A stretch of DNA of 64,000 nucleotides from UBA2966 sp965242505 (GCA_965242505.1 OZ251449.1:930001-994000); one strand, 5' to 3'. Shown: positions 1 to 9,060, numbered from the stretch's first letter. Program-made: numbers and translations. Notes: generated by a model from the letters alone, not told the origin.

Positions 1-758
1 TCGATTTCCCTGGCGAGCGACAGGCCGACGTTGCCCCCCCCGACGATCAGCACCCGGCGCGCCTCGACTTCCTCGTGTCCGAATGCCGCCAGGGCGCGCG
101 GCACGTGATCGACTTCGGCCGCGAAGTAGACCTCGTCGCCGACGGCCATCGAACTGTCTCCCGACAACACCATGACTTCCCGGTCGCGGGTGATGCCCAT
201 GACCCGGATATGGAGGTCGGGAAACAGCTCGGTCAGCCGTCGCAGCGGCGTGTCGACGACGGGACACCCTTCGTCGAGGCGCGTCGCGATCACCTGCACC
301 CTGCCCTCTGCGAACGGAACCATGTCGATCGCCCCGGGAACCTGTAGACGGCGCATGACGGCGCGGGCGACCTCGATCTCCGGAGAGATGGTCACGTCGA
401 TGGGCAGATTCTCGCGGGTGAACAGGTCGCTCCACACGGGATCGAGATAGTTCTGGGCTCGGATGCGGGCGATCTTCGTGGGAACGTCGAAGAGGCTGTG
501 CGCGACCTGGCACGCGATCATGTTGACTTCATCGCGCTGCGTGACGGCGATGATGACGTCGGCTCCGTCCGCGTCGGCGGCGTCGAGCACGTCCGGATGG
601 GATGCGAACCCGACGATGCCCTGAACGTCCAGTTGATCGCTGACCCGTTTGACGAGCTCGGGCGACTGATCGACGACCGTCACGTCGTTCTTCTCGCTCG
701 ACAGGTACCGGGCGATGTTGAAGCCGACCAGGCCGGCGCCGCACACGATGACTTTCAT
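1..758 (-). CDS. trkA: TrkA, potassium uptake NAD-binding subunit (3' end beyond window)
   Basis: Peripheral cytoplasmic subunit that binds NAD(H) and gates the Trk potassium channel. The frame opens with ATG at 758 and stays open to the window edge, so about 252 residues are visible. A Rossmann GxGxxG motif lies at residues 7-12 (GAGLVG) with an acidic residue closing the second strand (VVDQ). An RCK_C-type segment follows, and near residue 235 a second Rossmann motif (GGGNVG) starts, as expected for the two-lobed TrkA of about 458 residues. It lies directly downstream of ntrX on the same strand (24 bp gap), the usual alphaproteobacterial order ntrY-ntrX-trkA. The 3' part is missing only because the window ends. 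Confidence 0.93.
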   Translation of the reverse strand, partial: MKVIVCGAGLVGFNIARYLSSEKNDVTVVDQSPELVKRVSDQLDVQGIVGFASHPDVLDAADADGADVIIAVTQRDEVNMIACQVAHSLFDVPTKIARIRAQNYLDPVWSDLFTRENLPIDVTISPEIEVARAVMRRLQVPGAIDMVPFAEGRVQVIATRLDEGCPVVDTPLRRLTELFPDLHIRVMGITRDREVMVLSGDSSMAVGDEVYFAAEVDHVPRALAAFGHEEVEARRVLIVGGGNVGLSLAREI

Positions 759-782
759 GGATGAGGCCCGCCTGCCGTGGGT

Positions 783-2183
783 TCAAACGGCGCGGTCGGT
801 TCCGTTACCGCCGACCCCGAGGGTCTTCAACTTGCGATGAAGCGCCGACCGCTCCATGCCCACGAATCCCGCCGTTCGAGAGATATTCCCGCGGAACCGC
901 GTGATCTGGGCCGTGAGATACTCGCGTTCGAATACCTCGCGCGCCTCGCGGAGGGGCATGGTCATGATCTCCTCGCGGCCATTGAACGTGATGGCCGATT
1001 GGGTCCCCGTCGTGTACTCCGGCGGCAACTCGTCGACCCGGATGACCCTGTCGGACTGGTCCGGCGTCATGATCAGGAGGCGTTCGACCAGGTTCCTCAG
1101 TTCGCGCACGTTCCCGGGCCACTCGTAGGCCTGGAGGATCGCCAGCGCGTCTTCGCTGATTTCGCGCGGGGTGAGGCCCGACGCCCTGGCGATACGCTTG
1201 AGAAAGTAGCGCGCGAGGATGGGAACGTCGCCGCGGCGATCCTTCAGCGGAGGAACGCGGATGGGGACGATGTTGAGTCTGTGGTACAGGTCCTCCCGAA
1301 ACCGTCCGGCCGCGATCTCGGCCATCAGGTCGCGCGTGGACGCGCTGACCACTCGCGCATCCACCTGGATGTTGGTGGTCCCTCCGACCCTCTCGAAACG
1401 TTGCTCCTGGAGGACGCGAAGGATCTTCGCCTGCGTTTCCAGCGGCATGTCCGCAACCTCGTCGATGAACAGCGTCCCGCCGTGAGCTTGCTCCAGCGTG
1501 CCGATCTCGCGCCTCCGGTCGGCCCCTCCCGCGCCCCGCTCCACGCCGAACAGTTCGACCTCAACCCGTTCGGGCGCCATGCTGGCGGCGTTCAGAACGA
1601 CGAACGGCCCCCTCGACCTTCCCGAGCGTTCATGCAGCAATCGAGCGGCCACTTCCTTTCCGGAGCCCGATGGCCCGATGATCAACGCGCGCGCGCCGGT
1701 GGGCGCCACCTTGTCGATGACGGCCTTCAGGGCGTCGATCTCGTGCGACTCGCCCATCAGGTCCGTCTCGTGCCACGTTCGGAGACGAAGTTCCCGGTTT
1801 TCACGGCGCAGGCGCGCCGTCTCGATGGCCCTCGAGACGACGGTGATCAGGCGGTCGGTCTGGAACGGCTTTTCGATATAGTCGTATGCTCCTCTCTTGA
1901 TCGTGGAAACCGCCGTCTCGATGTTGCCGTGGCCGCTGATCATGATGACGGGCAGGCCGCGATGGTCGCCGAGCACCGTGTCGAGCAGCTCGATCCCGTC
2001 CATTTCGCTGCCCTGAAGCCAGATATCGAGAATCAGAAGCGTAGGCAGTCGCCGGGTGATTTCCTGAAGGGCCGACCCGCTGTCCGACGCGACGCGCGCC
2101 TCGTATCCCTCGTCGAGCAGAATTCCGGAAACCAGTTCCCGGATGTCGGCTTCGTCGTCGACGATCAGTATGTCGCTGGTCAT
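783..2183 (-). CDS. ntrX: NtrX, response regulator of the NtrY/NtrX system
   Basis: Cytoplasmic response regulator (466 aa) partnered with the NtrY kinase encoded just upstream. The receiver domain spans residues 1-120 with the acidic pair D9/D10, phospho-acceptor D53 and conserved K105. The AAA+ domain has Walker A at 170-177 (GPSGSGKE) and Walker B around D241-E242. The sigma54 contact loop is not canonical: GAGGAD stands at about 217-222 where GAFTGA would be, so a classical sigma54-activator role is doubtful. A Fis-type helix-turn-helix is at the C-terminus (RTAGFVGMERSALHRKLK). It is probably cotranscribed with ntrY (25 bp gap) and trkA. Known targets in relatives are nitrogen, redox and envelope functions. 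Confidence 0.95.
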   Translation of the reverse strand: MTSDILIVDDEADIRELVSGILLDEGYEARVASDSGSALQEITRRLPTLLILDIWLQGSEMDGIELLDTVLGDHRGLPVIMISGHGNIETAVSTIKRGAYDYIEKPFQTDRLITVVSRAIETARLRRENRELRLRTWHETDLMGESHEIDALKAVIDKVAPTGARALIIGPSGSGKEVAARLLHERSGRSRGPFVVLNAASMAPERVEVELFGVERGAGGADRRREIGTLEQAHGGTLFIDEVADMPLETQAKILRVLQEQRFERVGGTTNIQVDARVVSASTRDLMAEIAAGRFREDLYHRLNIVPIRVPPLKDRRGDVPILARYFLKRIARASGLTPREISEDALAILQAYEWPGNVRELRNLVERLLIMTPDQSDRVIRVDELPPEYTTGTQSAITFNGREEIMTMPLREAREVFEREYLTAQITRFRGNISRTAGFVGMERSALHRKLKTLGVGGNGTDRAV

Positions 2184-2208
2184 GCTTTGGCGCCCGTTCG
2201 CGTCGAGG

Positions 2209-4440
2209 TCATGCCGCCCGTTCGTCCGGCGATTGTTTCGCTTCCCGGTGGAATATCAGCCGGGCGCAGGCGCCGCCGTCGCGTCCGTTCTCGAGAACGA
2301 GTTCCCCCGCATGGTCCTCCATCACCTTCTTCGCGATGGCCAGGCCCAGGCCGGTTCCCTTGGTCCGTGTCGTAACGTAGGGCTCGAACAGGCGGTCCCG
2401 CTGCTCCGCCGGCAAGCCTGGACCGTTGTCGGAAATCTCCACGGTCACCGACGAACCGCCGTCCTCGACCGCCACCTCGATCCTGCCGGTCGGACCGGTT
2501 TCATCGGTCGGCCGATCTTCGCTGATCGCATCGGCGGCGTTCTGCAACAGGTTCGTCAGGACTTGCGCGGTCTGGTGGCGGTCGCACATCAACTCGACCG
2601 GCCCTTCCGGCAACGCGCTCCTGAACTCGATGTCGGGGTGTGAAACCTGCTGCATGAACAGCGCCTGCCGCGCGAGGTCGCTGAGGTTCTCCAGACCGAA
2701 CTTGGGCGACGGCATCCGCGCGAACGCGGAGAACTCGTCGATCATCCGCCCGATGTCCCCGACCTGCCGAACGATGGTGTCGGTGCACTGGCTGAAGACG
2801 TGGGGGTCGGACGAGATCTCGTTCCGGTACTTGCGCTTCAGGCGTTCCGCCGAAAGCTGGATCGGGGTCAGTGGATTCTTGATCTCGTGGGCGATCCGCC
2901 GCGCGATGTCCGCCCATGCGGCCGTCCTCTGCGCGGTCACGAGTTCCGTTATGTCGTCGAAGGTGACGACGAAGCCCTCCAGACGGTCGTTCCTGGCTTC
3001 CGCGGAGATCCTGCAATGCAAGGTCCGTCTCCTGCCGCGCCGGGCGATTGAGACGTCCCCTTCCGCGATCCTGCTCGGACGGCCGCGGGCGGCCGCGAGG
3101 AGCTCCGCCATCTCGGGAACCGCGTCGGCGAGAGGACGGCCCGCCAGAGACTCGACGTCCGTGTCCAGCAGGCGGATCGCCGAGCGGTTGGGCAGGTTGA
3201 TCCGGCCGTGGGCGTCGAGGCCGATGACGCCGGCGGACACGCCGGAAAGCACGGCCTCCGTGAACCGTCGGCGGGTTTCCAGTTGCTGGTTGGCGTCGAC
3301 GAGCTCGGTGCGCTGCGCCTGGAGCTGGGACGTCATCCGGTTGAAGGCCCGACTCAACGTGCCGATCTCGTCGTCCGGCGGTCCTTCGGGAACACGGACG
3401 GACAGGTCGCCGCCACGCGCCTGCTCGGCCGCGCCGACCAGGCTGGACACCGGTCCCATCAGGCGCGCGGCGAACGACAAGGCGAACCAGATCGCGGCGA
3501 GCAGCATGAGCAACGCCACCATGGCGAAGATCAGGACGAAGTTGATCCGAATGCCCGATCTCTCGCCTTCCAGACGCTTGTGCTCGTCGACGGCGAGCTC
3601 CGCCCGGGCGACGTAGCCGAGGACTTTCGGGTCCACGTACCGGCCGACGAAGAGGAACGCGTTCGGAACGTGATCGAGGCGGACCAGAGCCCTCACGCGA
3701 TCGTGGTTGGCGTCGTTGACGATCGCGACCTCGCCGCTTTCGGCCCGTCCGATGGCCTCGTCGGGAGCGAGCTCGAAGGCCATGGAAAACGCGAGTTCGG
3801 ACTTGGCCAGAACCCGTCCGCCGCGTTCGAAGACGATGGCTTCCGACAGGCCCCGCAGCGCGGCCTGCGCGGCCACGATCTGTCTGAACCGCGCCGGGTT
3901 GCGAATCAGGGAAGGCGCTTCCCGGTTCAGGTCTGCGGCCATCGCCAGCGCGTCCGCGCGGATGAGCTGACGGTGCTCGTTGGTGTACGCCCTGGCGACG
4001 ACCAGGGAGTCGGAAACCGCCTTTCTGACGGGATCGCTGAACCAGGCCTGGATGCCGAGATCGAAGAACAGGAACGAGAACACCGCGACGACGATGGCGG
4101 GCGCGACGGCGACGAAGCTGAACATGAACACCAGGCGGGTGTGCAACCGCGAGCCGGCCCCTCCTCGACGCCTCTCCAGCCACAGCCTTACCAGACGGAA
4201 CGAAACGATCGCGCCGAGGAGCAGCCCCAGGACCAGATCCGCGAGGAGCAGGCCGAAGATCGCCCGAGGGTCGGGACCGAACGGAGAGGAGCCGGTGAGC
4301 GCGATATAGGTCGCCACGCCGGACGCGACCGCCGTGACGAGCAACGCCAGCGCGAGTTTGCGGGCCAGGCCCACGTCCCGGATCCAGGACGATATCCGGG
4401 CGAGCGAACTCTCGTTCAGGGTGTATGACTCGGTGGACAT
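2209..4440 (-). CDS. ntrY: NtrY, membrane sensor histidine kinase
   Basis: Sensor kinase for NtrX (743 aa from the ATG at 4440). The N-terminal part has several hydrophobic segments (about residues 25-45, 60-85, 105-130 and 295-320) framing an extracytoplasmic sensor region. Then come a HAMP linker, a PAS domain, a HisKA dimerisation helix with phospho-acceptor H518 (HEIKNPLTP) and an HATPase domain with DNGPGLP and GTGLGLAIAKK boxes. The frame extends upstream to a TTG at 4527, 7 bp after the ntrC-like stop. I prefer ATG 4440 because conserved sequence begins there, but no strong ribosome site separates the two. Same operon as ntrC-like and ntrX. Confidence 0.93.
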   Translation of the reverse strand: MSTESYTLNESSLARISSWIRDVGLARKLALALLVTAVASGVATYIALTGSSPFGPDPRAIFGLLLADLVLGLLLGAIVSFRLVRLWLERRRGGAGSRLHTRLVFMFSFVAVAPAIVVAVFSFLFFDLGIQAWFSDPVRKAVSDSLVVARAYTNEHRQLIRADALAMAADLNREAPSLIRNPARFRQIVAAQAALRGLSEAIVFERGGRVLAKSELAFSMAFELAPDEAIGRAESGEVAIVNDANHDRVRALVRLDHVPNAFLFVGRYVDPKVLGYVARAELAVDEHKRLEGERSGIRINFVLIFAMVALLMLLAAIWFALSFAARLMGPVSSLVGAAEQARGGDLSVRVPEGPPDDEIGTLSRAFNRMTSQLQAQRTELVDANQQLETRRRFTEAVLSGVSAGVIGLDAHGRINLPNRSAIRLLDTDVESLAGRPLADAVPEMAELLAAARGRPSRIAEGDVSIARRGRRRTLHCRISAEARNDRLEGFVVTFDDITELVTAQRTAAWADIARRIAHEIKNPLTPIQLSAERLKRKYRNEISSDPHVFSQCTDTIVRQVGDIGRMIDEFSAFARMPSPKFGLENLSDLARQALFMQQVSHPDIEFRSALPEGPVELMCDRHQTAQVLTNLLQNAADAISEDRPTDETGPTGRIEVAVEDGGSSVTVEISDNGPGLPAEQRDRLFEPYVTTRTKGTGLGLAIAKKVMEDHAGELVLENGRDGGACARLIFHREAKQSPDERAA

Positions 4441-4534
4441 CGCCCGGCGGCTGAAGGCGTTTCGATCTGTCCTGCGCTGGCGCGTCGAGGTTCGCGACGG
4501 ACATCCGAATGCGCGTGTACGTGACAACTATGAC

Positions 4535-5566
4535 TCATTGGGGACCCCGCACAACCGGAATTTGAAGCTCGCCGATCTTTTTACGCAACGTATTCCGGTT
4601 GAGGCCCAGCAGTTTCGCCGCGCGGACCTGGTTTCCGCGGGTGGCGTTCAGACACATCGCGATCAGCGGCCGTTCGATTTCCTTGATCACGCGATCATAC
4701 AGCCCGTTCGGGGGCAAGCCGTCTTCATGCGCCGCGAAATATCGGCTCAAGTGGCGTTCCACCGCCTCCCCGAACGAATCGGTCGGCCCATCGGGTTCCC
4801 GCGCCGCGCCGACGCCGGCCTCGTCGAGCTCCGCGCGGACGGCCCCGGCGTCGGTCGCCCCCTCGGCGCACAGCGCCGTCAGACGCCGGACGAGAGTCTC
4901 GAGCTCCTGAACGTCACCCGGCGAGGAGCAGGACTCGAAAAGCCGCAGCGCCTCGGCCGGGATCTCCTTCCGCGGCGACCCGTCGTCCGCCGCCGCGTCG
5001 AGGAAGTGACGGATCAGGTCCGGCGCATCTTCCATACGGCCCCCGAGAGGCGGCAGGCGCGCGGGAACGACGTTCAGTCGATGGAACAGATCCTCGCGAA
5101 AGAGCCCCTGGCGAACGAGCTGGCGGAGGTTTCGATCGGTCGCGGCGACGATTCTCGCATCCGCGCTGATCGGACGGCGCCCCCCGACGGCGATGAATTC
5201 GCCCTGCTGCAACACCCGCAGGAAACGGGTCTGCGCCTTCATGGGCATGTCGCCGATCTCGTCGAGGAACAGGGTCCCCCCTTCCGCCTGCTCGAACTTC
5301 CCGACGCCCCGGGACGTCGCGCCCGCGAAGGCTCCCTTTTCGTGGCCGAACAATTCGCTTTCGACGAGTTCCCGCGGTATCTCGGCCATGTTGATCGGCA
5401 CGAATGGACCGCGCCGGCGTTTCCCGTAGTCGTGCAGCGCGCGGGCCACGAGTTCCTTGCCGGTTCCCGAAAGCCCGGAAATCAGCACGACGGGGTCGGT
5501 TTCAACGAGGTGCGCGAGCAGCCGATAGAGCTCCCGCATCGCCGGCGAGCGCCCGATCAGGGACAT
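4535..5566 (-). CDS. ntrC: NtrC-like sigma54 activator lacking its receiver domain
   Basis: The protein (343 aa) begins directly at the AAA+ domain (LIGRSPAM), where full-length NtrC (about 480 aa) has some 130 extra N-terminal residues forming the phospho-receiver. Walker A is at 31-38 (GLSGTGKE) and Walker B at D102-E103. The sigma54 loop reads GAFAGA (78-83) rather than GAFTGA. The sensor II motif reads PGDVQEL with Q220 where the family has Arg (GNVREL). The Fis-type DNA-binding helix at the end is intact (GNQVRAAKLLGLNRNTLRKK). The usual kinase gene ntrB is absent: dusB ends only 31 bp upstream. DNA binding is probably retained while activation of sigma54 promoters is probably impaired; that is inference. 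Confidence 0.85.
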   Translation of the reverse strand: MSLIGRSPAMRELYRLLAHLVETDPVVLISGLSGTGKELVARALHDYGKRRRGPFVPINMAEIPRELVESELFGHEKGAFAGATSRGVGKFEQAEGGTLFLDEIGDMPMKAQTRFLRVLQQGEFIAVGGRRPISADARIVAATDRNLRQLVRQGLFREDLFHRLNVVPARLPPLGGRMEDAPDLIRHFLDAAADDGSPRKEIPAEALRLFESCSSPGDVQELETLVRRLTALCAEGATDAGAVRAELDEAGVGAAREPDGPTDSFGEAVERHLSRYFAAHEDGLPPNGLYDRVIKEIERPLIAMCLNATRGNQVRAAKLLGLNRNTLRKKIGELQIPVVRGPQ

Positions 5567-5597
5567 GGCCTCGTCCGGACCGGCCCCGTCGTCGCCG

Positions 5598-6584
5598 TCA
5601 CGCCGCGGCGCTCCACATGCGGGCGTCGAAGAAGTCGGAGAGCGCGGCCCTGACCGCGTCCGCCGTGTCGAGCCGGTTGAGACGGTCGCGAAGCTCGGCG
5701 GATCCCGCCAGACCCTTCGTGTACCAGGACAGATGCTTGCGCGCGACGCGCACTCCCGACTCGCGCCCGTAGTGACTCAACATGGCTTCGTAGTGTTGCG
5801 ACAGCAGCTCGAACCTGGTCTCCAGAGAGGGTTCCGGAGGCTTCGTTCCGGACTTCAGAAACTCCATTATCTGACTGATGAACCACGGCCTTCCATAGGT
5901 TCCGCGGCCCACCATCAGGGCGTCGGCGCGGGAGTCCTCGAGGATGCGCCTGGCGTCGTCGAGCGTCGTCACGTCGCCGTTCGCGACCACCGGGATCGAA
6001 ACCGCTTCCTTCACCTTCCGAATGAACCGCCAGTCCGCCCGGCCCCGGTACATCTGGCAACGCGTTCGCCCATGAACGGAGATCATCCTGACGCCCGCAT
6101 TCTCGGCGATTCGGGCGAGCGATGGCGCGTTCCGGTTGCCGTCGTCCCAGCCCGTGCGCATTTTCAGCGTCACCGGAAGGCTTACGGCGTTCACGGTCGC
6201 CTCGATGATCCTGGACGCCGCCAATTCGTCGCGCATCAGGGCGGAACCCGCGTATCCGTTGACGACCTTTTTCGCGGGACAACCCATGTTGATGTCGATG
6301 ACGCGGGCTCCGCGGTCGGCGTTGAGACGGGCGGCCTCCGCCATGATTCCCGGCTCGCATCCCGCGAGCTGGACGGCCATGGGATGCTCCTCGGGCCGAT
6401 TGGCCGCCATGAGCAGGGTCCGCCGGTTCTCTCGGATCATGGCTTCGCTGGCGATCATCTCGGAGACCACCATCCCGGCCCCGAGACGTTTGACCAGATT
6501 GCGGAACGGCAGGTCCGTCACGCCCGACATCGGCGCCAGAATGACGGGCGCCGAGAGCTCCACGTCGCCGACGAATATGCTCAT
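5598..6584 (-). CDS. dusB: tRNA-dihydrouridine synthase DusB
   Basis: FMN enzyme (328 aa) that reduces specific uridines in the tRNA D-loop, using NADPH. The TIM-barrel starts with LSAPVILAPMSGVTD. Catalytic C102 sits in the family motif NMGCPAKK, and the FMN phosphate site is the late GRG motif (MVGRGTYGRPW). Length and C-terminal helical domain are normal, so the deletion that removed ntrB stopped at or after its stop codon. In many alphaproteobacteria dusB (nifR3) heads the ntrBC operon; here it is followed directly by the receiver-less ntrC. Confidence 0.96.
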   Translation of the reverse strand: MSIFVGDVELSAPVILAPMSGVTDLPFRNLVKRLGAGMVVSEMIASEAMIRENRRTLLMAANRPEEHPMAVQLAGCEPGIMAEAARLNADRGARVIDINMGCPAKKVVNGYAGSALMRDELAASRIIEATVNAVSLPVTLKMRTGWDDGNRNAPSLARIAENAGVRMISVHGRTRCQMYRGRADWRFIRKVKEAVSIPVVANGDVTTLDDARRILEDSRADALMVGRGTYGRPWFISQIMEFLKSGTKPPEPSLETRFELLSQHYEAMLSHYGRESGVRVARKHLSWYTKGLAGSAELRDRLNRLDTADAVRAALSDFFDARMWSAAA

Positions 6585-6659
6585 TGTCCAGGCAATCGAT
6601 CGTCAGGGGCCGGCATCACTCGAATCGGGCTTCGTTCAACCGCCAGTAGACGTCGGTTC

Positions 6660-8078
6660 CTACATTCCCTTCAGCGCCTCAAGAAGCGGCGTGTCGCCGT
6701 CTTCGTCGCGGGCGTCGGGGTCGGCACCGGCTTCGATCAGCGCTTCGAAAACCGAAATTTCTTCGTTCTTCCCCGCCGCATGAAGCGGCGTCCTGCCGTA
6801 CTTATCGCGGGCGTTGAGGTCGGCGCCGGCTTCGATCAGCGCTTCGACAACCGCAGGTTCGGAGTTGTAGGCCGCCGCCTTATGAAGCGGCGTGTGGCCG
6901 AGTCCGTTTCGGGCGCCGGGGTCCGCGCCAGCTTCGATCAGCGCAGCGACAACCGCAGGTTCGGAGTTGCTGGCCGCCGCCGCATGAAGCGGCGTGCAGC
7001 CGTATCCATCGCGGGTGTCGGGGTCGGAGCTGGCTTCGATCAACGCAGCGACCACCGAGGGTTCATTCTTCGCCGCCGCCTCATGAAGCGGCGTCGCGCC
7101 GTCCTCGTCGTGTGCGCCGGGGTCCGCGCCAGCTTCGATCAGCGCAGCGACCACTGAGGGTTCGTTCTTCGCCGCCGCCTCATGAAGCGGCGTTCTGCCG
7201 TCTTTGCTGCGTGCGCCGGGGTCGGAGTCGGCTTCGATCAGCGCCGCGACCACCGAAAGTTTGTTCTTCGCCGCCGCCTCATGAAGCGGCGTCGCGCCGT
7301 CTTCGTCGTGTGCACCAGGGTCGGCCCCAGCTTCGATCAGCGCCGCGACCACCGAAGGTTTGGAGTTATTCCACGCCGCCACATGAAGCGGCGTCCAACC
7401 GCTTTCGTTGCGGGCGGCGGGGTCGACCCCGGCTTCGATCAGCGTCGCGACCACCGAAAGTTTGGGGTTGCCGGTCACCGCCGCATGAAGCGGCGTCCAA
7501 CCGCTTTCGCTGCGTGCGCCGGGGTCGGCCCCGGCTTCGATCAGCACCGCGACCACCGAAGGCCAAGAGTTGTTCCACGCCGCCGCATGAAGCGGCGTGA
7601 GGCCGTGTCCGTCACGGGCACCGGGGTCGGCCCCGGCTTCGATCAGTGCCTCGACAACTTTTCTTTTAGTTTTGTATCTTGTGGGGCTGACGTAGACTTC
7701 GATCAGCATCTTGGGCCCAGGTTCGGGATTGTCCCGCGCCGCCGCATGAAGCGGCGTGAGGCCGTGTTCGTTGCGGGCGGCAGGGTCGGCCCCAGCTTCG
7801 ATCAGCGCCTCGACAACCGAAAGTTTGGGGTTGTCCTGCGCCGCGAAATGAAGCGGCGTGTTGCCGTCTTCGTCGCGGGCGCCGAGGTCGGCACCGGCTT
7901 CGATCAGCGCCTTGACAACCGAACGATTGGGGTTGTCCCACCACATCGCGGAATGAAGCGGCGTCCTGCCGTGTTCGTCGCGCGCGCCAAGGTCGGCGCC
8001 GGCGGATACCGCGGCCCTCACGTCGCAAGCGGTCCCGGACCGCGCCGCCTTGAACAGATCGTCCGTCGCGTCGGTCAT
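6660..8078 (-). CDS. Ankyrin-repeat protein, 12 TPLH repeats
   Basis: A protein of 472 aa built almost wholly of ankyrin repeats. Twelve TPLH motifs plus one terminal TPLL can be counted, each followed by the typical VVxALIEAGADPxARD helix-turn. No signal peptide, membrane segment or catalytic domain is visible, so a cytosolic binding scaffold is likely; the partner is unknown. I start it at ATG 8078, which has a good ribosome site (GGAAGGAA, 6 bp away); the frame continues 17 codons upstream. The third repeat carries an extra stretch of about 14 residues with lower GC (around 7650-7710). Several repeats are nearly identical at the DNA level, suggesting recent expansion. It sits upstream of dusB and downstream of a DUF3237 gene, both on the same strand. 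Confidence 0.92.
   Translation of the reverse strand: MTDATDDLFKAARSGTACDVRAAVSAGADLGARDEHGRTPLHSAMWWDNPNRSVVKALIEAGADLGARDEDGNTPLHFAAQDNPKLSVVEALIEAGADPAARNEHGLTPLHAAARDNPEPGPKMLIEVYVSPTRYKTKRKVVEALIEAGADPGARDGHGLTPLHAAAWNNSWPSVVAVLIEAGADPGARSESGWTPLHAAVTGNPKLSVVATLIEAGVDPAARNESGWTPLHVAAWNNSKPSVVAALIEAGADPGAHDEDGATPLHEAAAKNKLSVVAALIEADSDPGARSKDGRTPLHEAAAKNEPSVVAALIEAGADPGAHDEDGATPLHEAAAKNEPSVVAALIEASSDPDTRDGYGCTPLHAAAASNSEPAVVAALIEAGADPGARNGLGHTPLHKAAAYNSEPAVVEALIEAGADLNARDKYGRTPLHAAGKNEEISVFEALIEAGADPDARDEDGDTPLLEALKGM
6680..8030. repeat. Tandem DNA repeats encoding ankyrin units
   Basis: Roughly 12 tandem units of about 100-110 bp, each holding the recognisable words gatcagcgc and tgaagcggcgt on the plus strand. 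They form the coding DNA of the ankyrin gene. High similarity between units, strongest between 7060 and 7330, favours gain or loss of units by recombination. Confidence 0.85.
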
Positions 8079-8237
8079 GGCGGTTCCTTCCGGTTCGGGT
8101 CGCGAGGGATCGCTTTGGCCCGCATCCACCGATCGCGCTACCTTGTGCGATACGGAGCTTGCCGGATTTCAGGGAAACTATGCCCGCGGCCACCGCGGCG
8201 CAAGGCCCGGCATCCGTCCCGCCCGGACCGGCGGGCG

Positions 8238-8699
8238 TCAGAGCGCCTGATAGACGTCGTAGACGGGCCCGCTCCGTCGGCGCACGCCGCTGCCGAAAGC
8301 CAGGATGCGGTTGAGCCAGCCGTACTTTTCGGAGCCCGTTTCGAACCGCGCGGCGATTCGGAAGTAATACTCGGAGGGATCGACGTCCTCTCCGCGTTCG
8401 ATCCTCTCCCACACCTCTTCCGGTCCCGACCTGATTCCCTCGTAGGTCATATGGATGTGATGCCCGTCGTCGGTGCGAAGCAGGGCCCGGACGTCGGGAC
8501 GAAAGGCGCCGTCGAATCGCGTCAATCTCAGGTCGTTGCCGCCGGCCACGAGCGCGCCGGAGAGCCGCGGACCCTCGAACCGCCCCTCGACGAAGGTGTC
8601 GACGCGGCGCAGCCGTCCGTACGGCGTCGTTCCCAGTTCGATCGCAGACGACAACGCGATCTCGATCCGGAACAGCAAGTCGAAACGGGGTTCCGTCAT
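8238..8699 (-). CDS. DUF3237 family protein
   Basis: A 153-residue soluble protein with the features of the DUF3237 family: an N-terminal MTEPRFDLLFRIEI strand, the central LRTDDGHHIHMTYEGI segment, and the late EYYFRIAARFETGSEKYGWLN motif. Members form a small beta-barrel; no biochemical function is established to my knowledge. It reads toward the ankyrin gene, about 160 bp away. Its start codon lies 12 bp from an 83-bp direct repeat. Confidence 0.82.
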   Translation of the reverse strand: MTEPRFDLLFRIEIALSSAIELGTTPYGRLRRVDTFVEGRFEGPRLSGALVAGGNDLRLTRFDGAFRPDVRALLRTDDGHHIHMTYEGIRSGPEEVWERIERGEDVDPSEYYFRIAARFETGSEKYGWLNRILAFGSGVRRRSGPVYDVYQAL

Positions 8700-8710
8700 G
8701 GACGCGTTCC

Positions 8711-8793
8711 AAATGCCACCCGCGATTCCCCAACCTCGGCCGATCGGGCATCCTGGGGCACTCTATCGAGGGCTCGCCCGACGCGCAATCCGG
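8711..8793. repeat. 83-bp direct repeat, copy 1
   Basis: Begins aaatgccacc and ends gcaatccgg. It matches 9061-9143 with five mismatches and no gaps. It lies immediately upstream of the DUF3237 start. Confidence 0.9.
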
Positions 8794-8799
8794 TGTCCT

Positions 8800-9060
8800 C
8801 GTTCAATACATATGAGACGTCCCGTGGGCCGTTGGGAGCGGCGCGGCGTTGCGGGACCGCGGTGGACCCCCCTCCCGACCTCCCCCCTGTCAGGGGGGGA
8901 GGAGTATGGAATGGTCAGGGGGAGGAGCGTCGACGGCCCCTCCGTCCCCCCTTCTTCTCTCTCTCCTTGGCAGGGGGAGGTCGGGGTGGGGGTCGCGCCA
9001 GGGCGGAAGGAGCGCGAACGGACCCTGCGGCGCCCCGTCGCCGGATGAAGCCCGCGGACA
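8800..9060. repeat. Composite GC-rich palindromic intergenic repeat
   Basis: No gene is seen here. The stretch joins several modules that recur in other gaps of the window: a lead segment (cggcgttgcgggaccgcggtgga), a hairpin of CTCCCCCCTG facing CAGGGGGGAG near 8880-8905, a polypyrimidine tract with a second hairpin (CTTGGCAGGGGGAGG) and GGTCGGGGTGGGGGTCGCG near 8955-9005, and a tail containing GCCGGATGAAG at about 9041-9051. Open reading frames across it differ from copy to copy and look spurious. Confidence 0.85.

Noticed and set aside
777..2375. Long plus-strand frame (532 codons) opposite ntrX
   Set aside because: Antisense shadow of a well-supported gene; Arg/Asp/His-rich translation with no family features.
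3208..4428. Long plus-strand frame opposite ntrY
   Set aside because: High-GC shadow; composition dominated by Arg, Glu, Gln and no domain.
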